A stretch of 64,000 nucleotides of DNA, taken from the NCBI GenBank assembly GCA_965247505.1, contig OZ252020.1, forward strand, positions 2,852,001 to 2,916,000, read 5' to 3'. Position 1 is the stretch's first letter. Each line of letters opens with the position of its first letter. The notes under the pieces are model-generated. The model had not been told where the DNA came from, searched no databases, and worked only from the letters and a program-made list of their open reading frames with translations. The stretch is from CAIYRG01 sp965247505. GTDB lineage: Bacteria > Pseudomonadota > Alphaproteobacteria > Micropepsales > Micropepsaceae. Below are positions 54,210 to 64,000 of this stretch, piece after piece. The translations under genes and the position numbers were made by a program.

Positions 54210-55148
54210 ATGAAGCGCGCTCAACTCGCGATTGCCTTACCCCTATTGGCTCTTTCCATACTGGGTTTTCCCGGGGCGGCTAGGGCGGATCTCCCCATCG
54301 AGGTCGTCGACGCGGTCCGCGCCATGGGCGCGGTGAACGATGCCGCTGCGACCGCCGATGTGGTGCGTCCCATGCATGCGGTGAAATCCCCGCCGCGCGA
54401 CGTGATCGCACGGCGCGATATTTCCTTCGGCGATCATGCTTTGCAGCGCTTGGATGTCTTCACCTCGTCGCCCGATGCGGGCGCCGGTAAACCCATCCTC
54501 GTTTTCGTTCACGGAGGGGGCTTTGTCCGCGGCGACAAGCACCGGCCAGGCGATTTTACCTATGACAATGTGATGATCTGGGCGGTGTCGAACGGTTTTG
54601 TCGGGGTGAATACGAATTACCGGCTGGCGCCCGAATTTGCCTATCCCAATGCCACTCAAGATGTGGCCTCGGCAATCGCCTGGGCGCGCGATCATGGCGC
54701 GGAATATGGCGGTGACCCCGATACGATTTTCCTTTGGGGCCATTCGGCGGGCTCATCCCTCGTCGGTTCTTATGTCGGCCATCCCGAATTTCATGTTGTC
54801 GAAGGCTCGGGCCTTTCGGGCGCGGTTCTAGCCTCGGGCAGCGGCTATGAGATCACGCAGACGAACGGTTATTTTGCCGATGAATCGAAGCTCGACGAAA
54901 TGGCCTCGCTCCCAGGACTACTGAAGAGCGATGTGCCGCTTTTTGTAATGCGGGCCGAACTCGATCCCCCGGGCATTGCGCGTTCCAGCGATCGCTTGAA
55001 CGAAGCGTTGTGCAATGCCAGAAAATGCCCCGCGGTTTTTCTGCATAATCCGAGCCATAATCACATGACCCAAGTCTATTCGATCAACACGACCGAGACC
55101 GATATCAGCGAGCGCATTTTGGCGTTCCTTAAAGCGCATGTTGATTAA
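54210..55148 (+). CDS. Secreted alpha/beta-hydrolase (esterase/lipase)
   Basis: Exported enzyme of 312 residues with a signal peptide of about 26 residues (ending AARADL). Oxyanion motif HGGGFVRGDK, NTNYRLAPEFAYPNA, nucleophile elbow GHSAGS, an Asp in MRAELDPPG and His near NPSHNHMTQ. This pattern fits the BD-FAE-like esterase group. Different from the preceding cytoplasmic HSL type, so the neighbours are not simple duplicates. AGGAAATAAT precedes the ATG. Confidence 0.82.
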   Translation: MKRAQLAIALPLLALSILGFPGAARADLPIEVVDAVRAMGAVNDAAATADVVRPMHAVKSPPRDVIARRDISFGDHALQRLDVFTSSPDAGAGKPILVFVHGGGFVRGDKHRPGDFTYDNVMIWAVSNGFVGVNTNYRLAPEFAYPNATQDVASAIAWARDHGAEYGGDPDTIFLWGHSAGSSLVGSYVGHPEFHVVEGSGLSGAVLASGSGYEITQTNGYFADESKLDEMASLPGLLKSDVPLFVMRAELDPPGIARSSDRLNEALCNARKCPAVFLHNPSHNHMTQVYSINTTETDISERILAFLKAHVD

Positions 55149-55214
55149 GGGCCAAGATAAAGAGGCCTGTGGTTTGAGCAAAGGATCCTATCGCGGCGAG
55201 CAGACCCCCCACTT

Positions 55215-55267
55215 GTCATCCCCGGCCCAGCCACTCAGCACGCCTGAGTGGCTGGGCCGGGAATGAC
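55215..55267. repeat. Near-perfect 53 bp palindrome, GTCATYCC family, copy
   Basis: Arms GTCATCCCCGGCCCAGCCAC and, on the other strand, GTCATTCCCGGCCCAGCCAC, around a short centre. It lies between the convergent esterase and aldo/keto reductase genes and may act as a bidirectional transcript-end hairpin. Shares CCAGCCACTCAG with the copy at 61023-61148. Confidence 0.65.
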
Positions 55268-55285
55268 CACGATGAGATAGTCCCC

Positions 55286-56113
55286 CTAAAGCATGTCCAA
55301 TGCTGATCTGCGCGCCGGCGGCTTGAAGGCTTTATCGAGCGTCACGATGTCTTCATCCCCAAGATTCACATCCGCCGCCTTTATGTTCTCGCGGACATGT
55401 TCAACGCGCCCCAATTTTGGAATGACGATTGTGTTGGGTTGGTTCAAGACCCAGGCAATGGCGAGCGCGTGGGGCGTGACCTCATGGCGCTCGGCGACGG
55501 TTTTAAGCGCAGATGTAACCCGCAAGCGGCCTTGCTCCATCGGGCTATAGGCCATCAGTGGAATCTTATGCGCCTGCAGCCAGGGCCCAAGCTCATATTC
55601 CGGGCCGCGGCGCGAAAGATTGTAGAGAATTTGGTTCATCGCGCATGCGCCCCCTTGGGGTAGCGCCACAACTTCCTCCATCTTGTTCAAATCGAAATTG
55701 GAAACGCCCCAGCGCAGGATTTTTCCGGCGCGCTTTAGCTCTTCGAACGCCTCGACGGTATCGGCGATCGGGTGAGAGGACGGCCAATGGAGCAGATAAA
55801 GATCGAGTTGATCGGTTTGGAGTTTCTTTAAAGACCGCTCGCAGGCCTTAGCGAGGCCTCTACGGCTGGCATTTTGCGGCGAGACTTTGCTGACCAGAAA
55901 AATCTTATCGCGAATGGGCGAAATAACTTCGCCGACCAGATCTTCCGCCGCGCCATACATCTCGGCGGTATCGATCAAACTCATGCCGAGCTCGATTCCA
56001 AAACGAAGCGCGGCTTTGTCGCTCTCCCATCTATTACGCCGGCCCATCTCCCATGTGCCTTGGCCAAGCCGGGGGACCAATGTGCCGCCCGGGAGTGCGA
56101 TGGTTTCAATCAT
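55286..56113 (-). CDS. Aldo/keto reductase
   Basis: NADP-dependent oxidoreductase of 275 residues with a TIM barrel. Catalytic tetrad residues: Asp and Tyr in LIDTAEMYGAAE, Lys in FLVSKVSP and His in LYLLHWP. NADP-binding IPKLGRVEHVRENI near the C-terminus. Closest pattern is the YeaE/DkgA-like group. It starts 22 bp after the tRNA-Arg gene's 3' end on the same strand. Substrate not inferable. Confidence 0.9.
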   Translation of the reverse strand: MIETIALPGGTLVPRLGQGTWEMGRRNRWESDKAALRFGIELGMSLIDTAEMYGAAEDLVGEVISPIRDKIFLVSKVSPQNASRRGLAKACERSLKKLQTDQLDLYLLHWPSSHPIADTVEAFEELKRAGKILRWGVSNFDLNKMEEVVALPQGGACAMNQILYNLSRRGPEYELGPWLQAHKIPLMAYSPMEQGRLRVTSALKTVAERHEVTPHALAIAWVLNQPNTIVIPKLGRVEHVRENIKAADVNLGDEDIVTLDKAFKPPARRSALDML

Positions 56114-56135
56114 GAGGAGAATAATAGTGCATGGA

Positions 56136-56212
56136 TGGTGACCCCGACAGGACTCGAACCTGTTACCTCAAGATTAGGAATCTTGCGCTCTATCCTGATG
56201 AGCTACGGGGTC
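56136..56212 (-). tRNA. tRNA-Arg (anticodon CCT)
   Basis: 77 nt with encoded CCA. Acceptor GACCCCG/CGGGGTC, D stem GCTC/GAGC, anticodon stem CAAGA/TCTTG with loop TTCCTAA giving CCT for codon AGG, and T arm ACAGG-TTCGAGT-CCTGT. No integrated element is attached to its 3' end. Confidence 0.97.
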
Positions 56213-56303
56213 GCGCTCAGATACGCCCAGACCATGCCCAAGCCAGGCGCAAACGCGCAAGGCCTATTTGGGATGGGATTTATAGCTCTCCACCGCCTCA
56301 TCG

Positions 56304-56726
56304 CTAGGCTTCGCCCGCGTCAACGGCTCTGCGCCCGCATAGGCATCGAGCTCGATCACATTGCGGTCGGGATCGCGGGAAAAAAATCGCATGCATGTCT
56401 TTGAAGCTGAACTCGCCCGTCAATTCGATATTTTTTGAGGCCAGAAAGGATTTGGCCGCGTCCATCGAGGCGATTTTGAACGAGACATGGGTGATGCCGG
56501 GATGTTTTTCGTCAACATCCATCAAAATATTGCTGCCGGCAGAGGCGTTGCTGGGACCCAGCAGATTAATCACGACGCCTGAAGGGTGGCGCATAATCAC
56601 CGGATGGCCCTGCTCGAAGCCCGCATCGGTCAGGGTCTCGAAGCCGAGCCCTTCATAGAAATCGATCGAAACTTGTTTTTGGCTCACCCTTATGCCGACA
56701 TGATCGACTTTTTCGATGGGAAGCAT
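56304..56726 (-). CDS. VOC-superfamily (glyoxalase-like) protein, frameshifted near the 3' end
   Basis: Metal-binding VOC fold protein. Residues 1-116 are normal: IEKVDHVGIRVSQKQVSIDFY, FEQGHPVIMRHPSGVVINLL, HPGITHVSFKIASMDAA and FSFKDMHAIFF. After AIFF the family continues RDPDRNVIELDAYAG; here that sequence appears only after skipping one base at about 56378 in a CCC/T7 run, and the corrected frame then ends at 56264. The actual frame gives an unrelated tail ending at 56304. The metal-ligand Glu of IELDAY is therefore lost. Either a real mutation or a homopolymer sequencing error. Confidence 0.75.
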   Translation of the reverse strand: MLPIEKVDHVGIRVSQKQVSIDFYEGLGFETLTDAGFEQGHPVIMRHPSGVVINLLGPSNASAGSNILMDVDEKHPGITHVSFKIASMDAAKSFLASKNIELTGEFSFKDMHAIFFPRSRPQCDRARCLCGRRAVDAGEA

Positions 56727-56773
56727 CGTCGGGCCTATCGGATCAATTCTGCTTGCTGCGCCTTTGAGCGCGG

Positions 56774-57580
56774 CTATTCGGCGATGAGATCGATTCTGCC
56801 CCCATTCCAATTGGCTTCCGCTTCCGGCGAGGCCAAGAACGCAACATAATCGGCGGCGGCTTCCTTCACGCTGGAATCGGCGAAAATCGCAACATCGTAA
56901 TTGGTGTAGAGCTGCCAAACGGGCGGCACCGGGCCGACATAGACGACGCCCGGCGCAATGGCTTCCGAAGCATTGAAAAGCCCGAGATCGCGTTCGCCCG
57001 CTGCGATCAGCTCCTTACCGTCGCCAAGGCCCTGAACCGTCGCCTTGGCCATGACTTCGTCATAGACACCGGAATAGCCGAGTATCTTCATGGTTTGGAT
57101 GCCGCTGCCATTGGGATTGGCCGAATTGGTCAGCGCAATAGAGTTGGCGTCTAAGAGCGCCGCGCGGAATCCTTCCGCTGTCGAGATGTCGGGCTGGGGT
57201 GCGCCTTCGCGCACCGATAGGCCGATGCCAGTGCGCGAGAGTTTTCTTTGCGTTCCGGGCTCCAGCAATTCGCCGTCGCGCGCCACATTGACCGAATTAT
57301 TCGCAGCCAAGATGACATCGAATTCTTCGTCGACCATCAAATCTTCAATCAAAAGCGGATTGTTAAACGAGATGGAAAGCGTGTTGCCGCTCATGGCTTC
57401 ATATTGCGCTTGAAGCGCTGTCATTGCGCTGCGGGTGCCGCCGACCGTCAGGACACGGATTTCAGTGGGCCCTGACACTGCGGCCCCACTGGCAGGTTGT
57501 TCGGCCATTTCCTCGCCGCTGCACGCGGCCAAAGCCGCCACCAATATGGCGCTGAATGTTTTTTGAACTATGTGTTGCAT
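56774..57580 (-). CDS. Orphan substrate-binding lipoprotein (ModA-like)
   Basis: Periplasmic-binding-protein fold of 268 residues with a lipoprotein signal (lipobox LAAC at about residue 20). EIRVLTVGGTRSAMTALQAQ, FDVILAANNSVN, LTNSANPNGSGIQTMK and YVAFLASPEAEANW follow the molybdate/anion-binding type. No permease or ATPase of that system is adjacent; the neighbouring oppA genes are of a different fold family. Ligand unknown. Confidence 0.75.
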   Translation of the reverse strand: MQHIVQKTFSAILVAALAACSGEEMAEQPASGAAVSGPTEIRVLTVGGTRSAMTALQAQYEAMSGNTLSISFNNPLLIEDLMVDEEFDVILAANNSVNVARDGELLEPGTQRKLSRTGIGLSVREGAPQPDISTAEGFRAALLDANSIALTNSANPNGSGIQTMKILGYSGVYDEVMAKATVQGLGDGKELIAAGERDLGLFNASEAIAPGVVYVGPVPPVWQLYTNYDVAIFADSSVKEAAADYVAFLASPEAEANWNGGRIDLIAE

Positions 57581-57612
57581 TGTTGTCTTCCCCAAAATTT
57601 ATGAGTGGCAGT

Positions 57613-59253
57613 TTAGTCGAACATAGCCCCGCGTGCGTCCGTGTCGATAGTCACCCAGCGCGTGCGGTTTCTGTCGATAACATTATTCCGCCAACCGCCG
57701 ATGTAGGTGTGCACCAAAGGCGTAGTTACGTGAAAAAACATTGGGATCCACCCGTGATCTCTTAGCGCGATTTCCTCCGCTTGCGAAAGAATTTGTCCGC
57801 GTTCCTCAAGGTCAGTCTCATTCTGCGCTTGGTCGAGTAGCGTGTCATAGGCGGGGCTCGAGTACTGACCATAATTGTTGGAATTTCCTGTTCTTAAAAG
57901 GTCCAGAAAATTTGAGGCGTCATTGAAGTCGGCGACCCAGCCCGCGATTCCAGTGTCAAAGTCGTGCTCCTGCATAAGGGCATAAAACACTGCTGCGTCA
58001 GATTGTTCGATTTCCAAGTCAACGTAGATCTCTCGCCACATTTGTTGGATGGCCGCTGGAACACGTCTTGCGTCTGCAGACGCGGAGCGGACCGCGAGGC
58101 CGACGCTTAAGTGGTTGTCAGGTCCAAACCCTGCCTCTTGCATAAGTTCTTGCGCGCGGGACAAGCGCTCGTCTTGCGGTAGATCGGCGTAAGGCATTTT
58201 GACGGCACCTGGATAGTTCGCCATGCCTGGTGGAATCATCGAATAGGCAGCCGGATTACCAAGGCGAATAATTTGATTGATAATAGTCTCGCGATCGAGG
58301 GCCATACTTAGGGCCTCGCGTACGCGCACGTCCGCCAATTCGGGACGATCAAAATTTACTGAGATATACTCGATAATTAGGGTTGGCTGTAAGTCGATCG
58401 CTTCTGGGATGTTCGTGCGAATCCACTCAATTTGTACCGAAGGAAGCCTGGCCTGAATGTCGAGCTCACCCGCGCGGAACCGTTGTAGCGCTGCGCCGTA
58501 ATCCGAGGTTGGAAAATAGGTAACCCGATCGATCTGCACATTATCTGCATCGTAAAAAAGCGGATTTTTTACAGTTGCGATGTGGTCGTTTGGAATCCAC
58601 TCGGTCAAATTGAAAGGACCGTTTGCCACGTAATTCCCTGGACGCGTCCACTCATTGCCCAATTCCTCGACGACATGGCGAGGAACCGGGAATGTCGTTG
58701 CATGCGTCATGAATTCTGCAAGATAGGGCACGGGGTGGGCCAAGTGAACGATCAGCGTGCGCTCGTCCGGCGCCTCTACGCCGAGTTCTGTGCCTGGCAG
58801 TTCTCCCGAATTTACTCCTTGCGCATTCAGGATGGGGTACAAATAATAGGCGTAAGTGGACGCGGTTGCGGGATTTAATATGCGCCGCCATGCGTAGACG
58901 AAATCCTCAGAGGTGACCGGCGTGCCGTCCGACCATTGATGCTCACGAATCCGGAACGTCCACGTGAGGCCGTCTTCGGAGGTCTCCCAACTCTCCGCTG
59001 CGCCGGGGATGGGCCGACCGTCAGGATCGTCGGTAGTCAAACCCACCAACATGTCGCCGATTATATCGCTTTCCCAAACGCCCTGGGCGAGGTGGGGATC
59101 CAAGCTATCAGGTTCTGCAGCGTTACCTCTGTAGAAGACCACTTCATCCGCAGAGCCTTCGCCGGCGCCCGCTTGCTGGTCGTTGGTTTGCCCGCATGCG
59201 CTAAGCGCCAACAGCGCGCCCGCGATAATGAATAATCTTGTAGACGGTCGCAT
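57613..59253 (-). CDS. oppA: Oligopeptide-binding lipoprotein OppA, paralogue 1
   Basis: Class C extracellular solute-binding protein of 546 residues, lipid-anchored (lipobox LSAC). Typical segments: AEPDSLDPHLAQGVWESDII, WSDGTPVTSEDFVYAWRRIL, YVANGPFNL, VREALSMALDRE and WVADFNDASNFLDL. Captures peptides for the OppBCDF transporter encoded just upstream. It is a tandem paralogue of the next gene with the same layout over the whole length; its codon choice looks less GC-biased than its partner's. The ATG at 59253 is used, since the signal peptide starts there. Confidence 0.88.
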   Translation of the reverse strand: MRPSTRLFIIAGALLALSACGQTNDQQAGAGEGSADEVVFYRGNAAEPDSLDPHLAQGVWESDIIGDMLVGLTTDDPDGRPIPGAAESWETSEDGLTWTFRIREHQWSDGTPVTSEDFVYAWRRILNPATASTYAYYLYPILNAQGVNSGELPGTELGVEAPDERTLIVHLAHPVPYLAEFMTHATTFPVPRHVVEELGNEWTRPGNYVANGPFNLTEWIPNDHIATVKNPLFYDADNVQIDRVTYFPTSDYGAALQRFRAGELDIQARLPSVQIEWIRTNIPEAIDLQPTLIIEYISVNFDRPELADVRVREALSMALDRETIINQIIRLGNPAAYSMIPPGMANYPGAVKMPYADLPQDERLSRAQELMQEAGFGPDNHLSVGLAVRSASADARRVPAAIQQMWREIYVDLEIEQSDAAVFYALMQEHDFDTGIAGWVADFNDASNFLDLLRTGNSNNYGQYSSPAYDTLLDQAQNETDLEERGQILSQAEEIALRDHGWIPMFFHVTTPLVHTYIGGWRNNVIDRNRTRWVTIDTDARGAMFD

Positions 59254-59367
59254 TGTCACCATCATTCCTACCGTCCTCATTTCGACCAAACCTCTAACCT
59301 GCCTAGCCTATATCAGGCCACGCGCAGACTACCACGGCCCCTACGCTCACCCTTATTTGTTTGCGGA

Positions 59368-60984
59368 TTATCTCTCGAGCGACAGCCATCTCGTCCGGTT
59401 TACGTCTTCGGCATTTGAAATCCAGCCTTGCACATAAGGCTGCACCAGGTCTCGGGTAACCAGATAATAGACCGGAATCCAGGGATAATCGCCCAAAGCC
59501 AAGCTTTCGGCTTCGGCCATCAGGGCGCCGCGCAGCGCAGGATCGGTCTCTCTATCGGACGCCAGGATCAGCGCATCAAAAGCGGGGTTGTCATAGCGGG
59601 CGTAATTTTTCCCGCTGCCGTCTCTCATCAGCAAGAACAGAAAATTTCGCGCGTCATTAAAATCGGCGATCCAATTGACCAGGCCCAAATCATAATCGCC
59701 TTCCTGAATACGCGAATAGGTGATCGCGCCATCGGCCTGGACGATCTCCAGATCGATATAAATCTCACGCCACATTTGTTGGATCGCCGCCGGAACGCGC
59801 CGCGCATCGGCCGCGGTCGAGCGCACCAATAAAGAAGTGCTGAGCGGATTGTCCGGGCCGTAACCAGCCGCTGCCATTAATTCTTGCGCGCGCGCAATGC
59901 GCTGATCCATCGGCGTTGCGGCAAATTCCATTTGATTGCCGCCCGGATAATTCGCAGTACCCGGCGGCACAATGGCGGTGGCGGGAGCATAGCCGAGGCG
60001 CAGGATCTGTTCGGTTAGAATCTCTCTGTCGAGGGCAAGATTAAGCGCTTCTCTTATGCGCGCATCGTCAAAAGGCGGGCGTGTGAAATTGATCGGAATA
60101 TATTCCAGCCCTAGAAAGGGCTCGATCCTTACAGCCTCCGGCATATTGGCGCGCAGCCATTCGATCTGGCTGATGGGCAATTCGTCGAGCATATCCAACT
60201 CGCCCGCACGAAAACGGCGCAGCGCGGCATCGGGATCGGCGGCGGGATAATAGATTACGCGGTCGATGGCGATATTTTCCGCGTCGTAAAATAATGGGTT
60301 TTTGTCGAGCGTGATGTGATCGTTCGGACCCCATTCAATGAAATTAAACGGCCCATTGCCAACATAGGTCTCTGCATCGGTCCAATTAATGCCTATCGCT
60401 TCGACAACATGGCGCGGCACCGGATAGGTGGTGAAATGGGACATAAGCTCGGGCAGATAGGGTGCGGGGTTTTCAAGCTCCAGTACCAAGGTCCGTGCGT
60501 CAGGCGCGCTTGCACCGAGCTCTGTCGGCGCCAGGGCGCCGGCATTCACCGCTTGCGCGTTTTTAAAAATATAAAGGAGTGAGGCGTAAGGCGCGCCAGT
60601 TTCCGGATTAAGGATGCGCTGCCAGGCATAGACAAAATCTTCCGCCGTGACGGCTGTGCCGTCCGACCAATTATGTTCGCGCAAAGAGAAGGTCCAGATG
60701 AGGCCATCATCGGAAACCTCCCAGTTTTCGGCAGCGGCGGGGATGGAGATGGCGTCGGGGCCGTCGATGGTTAGCCCCATCATCAGATCGCCGACAATCG
60801 TGCTTTCATATTGTCCTTGAGCGTAATGCGGATCGAGGCTGCGCGGCTCGGCAGTGTTGCCGCGATGAAGGATGTTGAGATCGGGCGTCGTTGCGACGGG
60901 CGGCGCGCTTTCGCCGCAGGCGGCAAGGAGTGCCGCAACGCCGATCACAATAAGAAAATATCCCACAGAGCCGAACTGGTTCAT
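59368..60984 (-). CDS. oppA: Oligopeptide-binding lipoprotein OppA, paralogue 2
   Basis: 538 residues with lipobox LAAC near residue 22. The same blocks occur as in paralogue 1: AEPRSLDPHYAQGQYEST, WSDGTAVTAEDFVYAWQRIL, YVGNGPFNF, IREALNLALDRE and WIADFNDARNFLFL. Being closer to the ABC genes and compositionally like the rest of the window, it is probably the original binding protein, with paralogue 1 a diverged copy. Separated from oppDF by a repeat. Confidence 0.9.
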   Translation of the reverse strand: MNQFGSVGYFLIVIGVAALLAACGESAPPVATTPDLNILHRGNTAEPRSLDPHYAQGQYESTIVGDLMMGLTIDGPDAISIPAAAENWEVSDDGLIWTFSLREHNWSDGTAVTAEDFVYAWQRILNPETGAPYASLLYIFKNAQAVNAGALAPTELGASAPDARTLVLELENPAPYLPELMSHFTTYPVPRHVVEAIGINWTDAETYVGNGPFNFIEWGPNDHITLDKNPLFYDAENIAIDRVIYYPAADPDAALRRFRAGELDMLDELPISQIEWLRANMPEAVRIEPFLGLEYIPINFTRPPFDDARIREALNLALDREILTEQILRLGYAPATAIVPPGTANYPGGNQMEFAATPMDQRIARAQELMAAAGYGPDNPLSTSLLVRSTAADARRVPAAIQQMWREIYIDLEIVQADGAITYSRIQEGDYDLGLVNWIADFNDARNFLFLLMRDGSGKNYARYDNPAFDALILASDRETDPALRGALMAEAESLALGDYPWIPVYYLVTRDLVQPYVQGWISNAEDVNRTRWLSLER

Positions 60985-61022
60985 CGCTCAATCATAAACC
61001 TGTTTGTAAAAAATCCCCACTT

Positions 61023-61148
61023 GTCATCCCCGGCGATCCCAGCGCCAGCTGGGTGAGGGAAGGGGATCCAGGTCTCGAAACTTGCTCATGCGCCAAACAC
61101 CTGGGTTCCCTTCCCCCAGCCACTCAGTGTGGCTGGGCCGGGAATGAC
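61023..61148. repeat. Palindromic intergenic repeat, GTCATYCC family, copy
   Basis: 126 bp with ends GTCATCCCCGGC and, on the other strand, GTCATTCCCGGC. Internal hairpins include CCAGCCAC/GTGGCTGG, shared with the copy at 55215-55267, and an ACCTGGG-type inner pairing. Located between oppDF and oppA paralogue 2, so it could limit read-through between them. Confidence 0.6.
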
Positions 61149-61175
61149 AACATAACCTTTTTGCGCTGGATCAGC

Positions 61176-63017
<1,842 letters not shown>

Positions 63018-63020
63018 GGC

Positions 63021-63956
63021 TTAGCGGTCCTTGGGGTCGAGCGCGTCACGCAAGCCATCGCCTATAAAGTTAAAACAAAACAGCGTGACCGCCATGAAGC
63101 CGGCCGGGAAGATAAGCATCCAAGGTGCGGTTTCCAAAGCGTTTGCACCCTCGGAAATAAGAACGCCCCAAGAGGTCATGGGCTCGCGAATTCCAAGCCC
63201 TAAAAAGGATAAGAAACTCTCGGCGAGAATAACGGCAGGGATGGTCAGCGACACATAGACGATCACCGGGCCGACGACATTTGGGATGATGTGGCGGGTG
63301 ATGATTCCCCACGTGCCGACGCCGCCGGCGCGTGCCGCCTCGACAAACTCTTTTTGTTTTACCGAAAGCGTTTGTCCGCGCACGATGCGGGCCATGGTCA
63401 ACCATTCCACCGCGCCGATGGCGACAAAAAGCAAAATGAAGTTTTGTTCGAAAATCACCATCAAAATAATGACAAAGAAAATGAAGGGCAGCGAATAGAG
63501 AATGTCGACGAAGCGCATCATCACATTGTCGATCCGGCCGCCAAGAAAGCCTGCGGTGGCGCCATAAAGGACGCCGATCATCAGGCTGACACAGGTCGCG
63601 ACCAGGCCGACAGCCAGCGAGACCCGCGCGCCATAAAGCGTGCGGATAAAAAGATCGCGCCCTACCGAATCCATGCCGAACCAGTGGGAGCCGCCGGCAT
63701 AGCCAAGCATGCTTTCGCCAGGCCACCAGCTTGGCGCGCGTTGCACAAGATCGTAATCGATCTCGTCAAAGGCGTAGGGAGAGAGCAGCGGTGCGAAAAC
63801 GGCCATTAATGTAATGATTCCGAGCACAATCATGCCGACGAGCGCTGCTTTGTTGCGAAAAAGCCGCCTGCGCGCATCGACCCACAGGCTGCGCCCCTTC
63901 ACCGCTTCTGCGGCTTGCATGATCTCGATCCGCTCGTTCGGCAAAATGGGTGTCAT
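63021..63956 (-). CDS. oppC: Oligopeptide ABC permease OppC
   Basis: Inner-membrane permease of 311 residues with six helices. The N-terminal helix LVGMIVLGIITLMAVFAPLL, HWFGMDSVGRDLFIRTLYGARVSL, and the coupling-helix EAA loop EFVEAARAGGVGTWGIITRHIIPN identify OppC/DppC. The ATG at 63956 overlaps the oppB stop as TGATG. Confidence 0.93.
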   Translation of the reverse strand: MTPILPNERIEIMQAAEAVKGRSLWVDARRRLFRNKAALVGMIVLGIITLMAVFAPLLSPYAFDEIDYDLVQRAPSWWPGESMLGYAGGSHWFGMDSVGRDLFIRTLYGARVSLAVGLVATCVSLMIGVLYGATAGFLGGRIDNVMMRFVDILYSLPFIFFVIILMVIFEQNFILLFVAIGAVEWLTMARIVRGQTLSVKQKEFVEAARAGGVGTWGIITRHIIPNVVGPVIVYVSLTIPAVILAESFLSFLGLGIREPMTSWGVLISEGANALETAPWMLIFPAGFMAVTLFCFNFIGDGLRDALDPKDR

Positions 63957-64000
63957 CAATCAAAACTCACGCGCGGGTCGAGCACCCGGTAGAGCAGGTC
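63956..64000 (-). CDS. oppB: Oligopeptide ABC permease OppB (3' end only)
   Basis: Only the last 14 codons are inside the window: DLLYRVLDPRVSFD then TGA. The DLLY..LDPR ending is the usual C-terminus of OppB/DppB permeases, and the TGATG overlap with oppC supports it. The rest lies beyond the right edge. Confidence 0.8.
   Translation of the reverse strand, partial: DLLYRVLDPRVSFD

Noticed and set aside
55874..56404. Plus-strand frame across tRNA-Arg containing TPTGLEPVTSRLG
   Set aside because: This is the well-known false translation of a tRNA on the other strand.

Overview
This 64 kb window is a stretch of a circular-type alphaproteobacterial chromosome, moderately GC-rich by eye and almost fully coding. 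The assignment to Alphaproteobacteria rests on several things seen together: a ChvI-ChvG two-component pair followed directly by a short, P-loop-only HPr kinase; a dnaA-dnaN-recF-gyrB block next to rpsT; a DUF2794 gene; an IalB-type secreted protein; DUF6065; and the rpsT-echA-mutM-ubiE-ubiB / coaBC-dut neighbourhood. Ubiquinone genes, acetyl-CoA synthetase, a Rieske oxygenase and 4a-hydroxytetrahydrobiopterin dehydratase suggest an aerobic heterotroph. I cannot fix the order or genus from sequence alone.

Layout. 1-4.2 kb: hprK (cut by the left edge), chvG and chvI reading leftwards, a membrane methyltransferase, greA. 4.3-8.8 kb: carB and a Rieske oxygenase separated by a clear terminator. 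8.9-13.6 kb: a four-gene operon for a Gld-like ABC exporter (ATPase, permease, GldG-like protein, DUF4340). 13.6-15.2 kb: a structured non-coding stretch, DUF2794 and a Bax-inhibitor-1 protein. 15.3-21.4 kb: a YbbAP-like ABC pair divergent from a tesA-murJ-thpR run. 21.4-25.2 kb: a miniature transposon, a zincin-like metallopeptidase, phhB, a type-B carboxylesterase and a frameshifted DUF6065 gene. 25.2-29.4 kb: acs, then a TPP riboswitch driving thiC. 29.5-34.2 kb: two tandem small secreted paralogues, a TrmH-family methyltransferase, an IalB-like protein, rlmN and argG. 34.4-42.2 kb: gyrB, recF, dnaN, dnaA, a rhodanese, an AT-rich origin candidate and rpsT. 42.3-48.5 kb: a small unknown gene, echA, mutM, a second copy of the miniature transposon, ubiE-ubiB and a MATE exporter. 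48.5-52.5 kb: a possible 29-residue gene with its own terminator, a small membrane protein, and a leftward coaBC-dut-rrf2-cysK operon. 52.5-57.6 kb: DUF924, two alpha/beta-hydrolases, an aldo/keto reductase, tRNA-Arg(CCT), a frameshifted VOC gene and an orphan substrate-binding lipoprotein. 57.6-64 kb: a leftward opp cluster (oppB cut by the right edge, oppC, fused oppDF, two tandem oppA).

No phage, CRISPR array, rRNA operon or autonomous transposase is visible. The accessory signal lies in small elements: two copies of a roughly 270-285 bp miniature inverted-repeat element flanked by TA, four copies of a palindromic family with GTCATYCC ends, and one 193 bp element with 15 bp perfect inverted ends. 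The least explained pieces are the hairpin-rich region at 13.74-13.99 kb, the 29-codon frame at 48.6-48.7 kb, and the tandem secreted pair at 29.5-30.5 kb. Two genes (DUF6065, VOC) carry single-base frameshifts close to their 3' ends.
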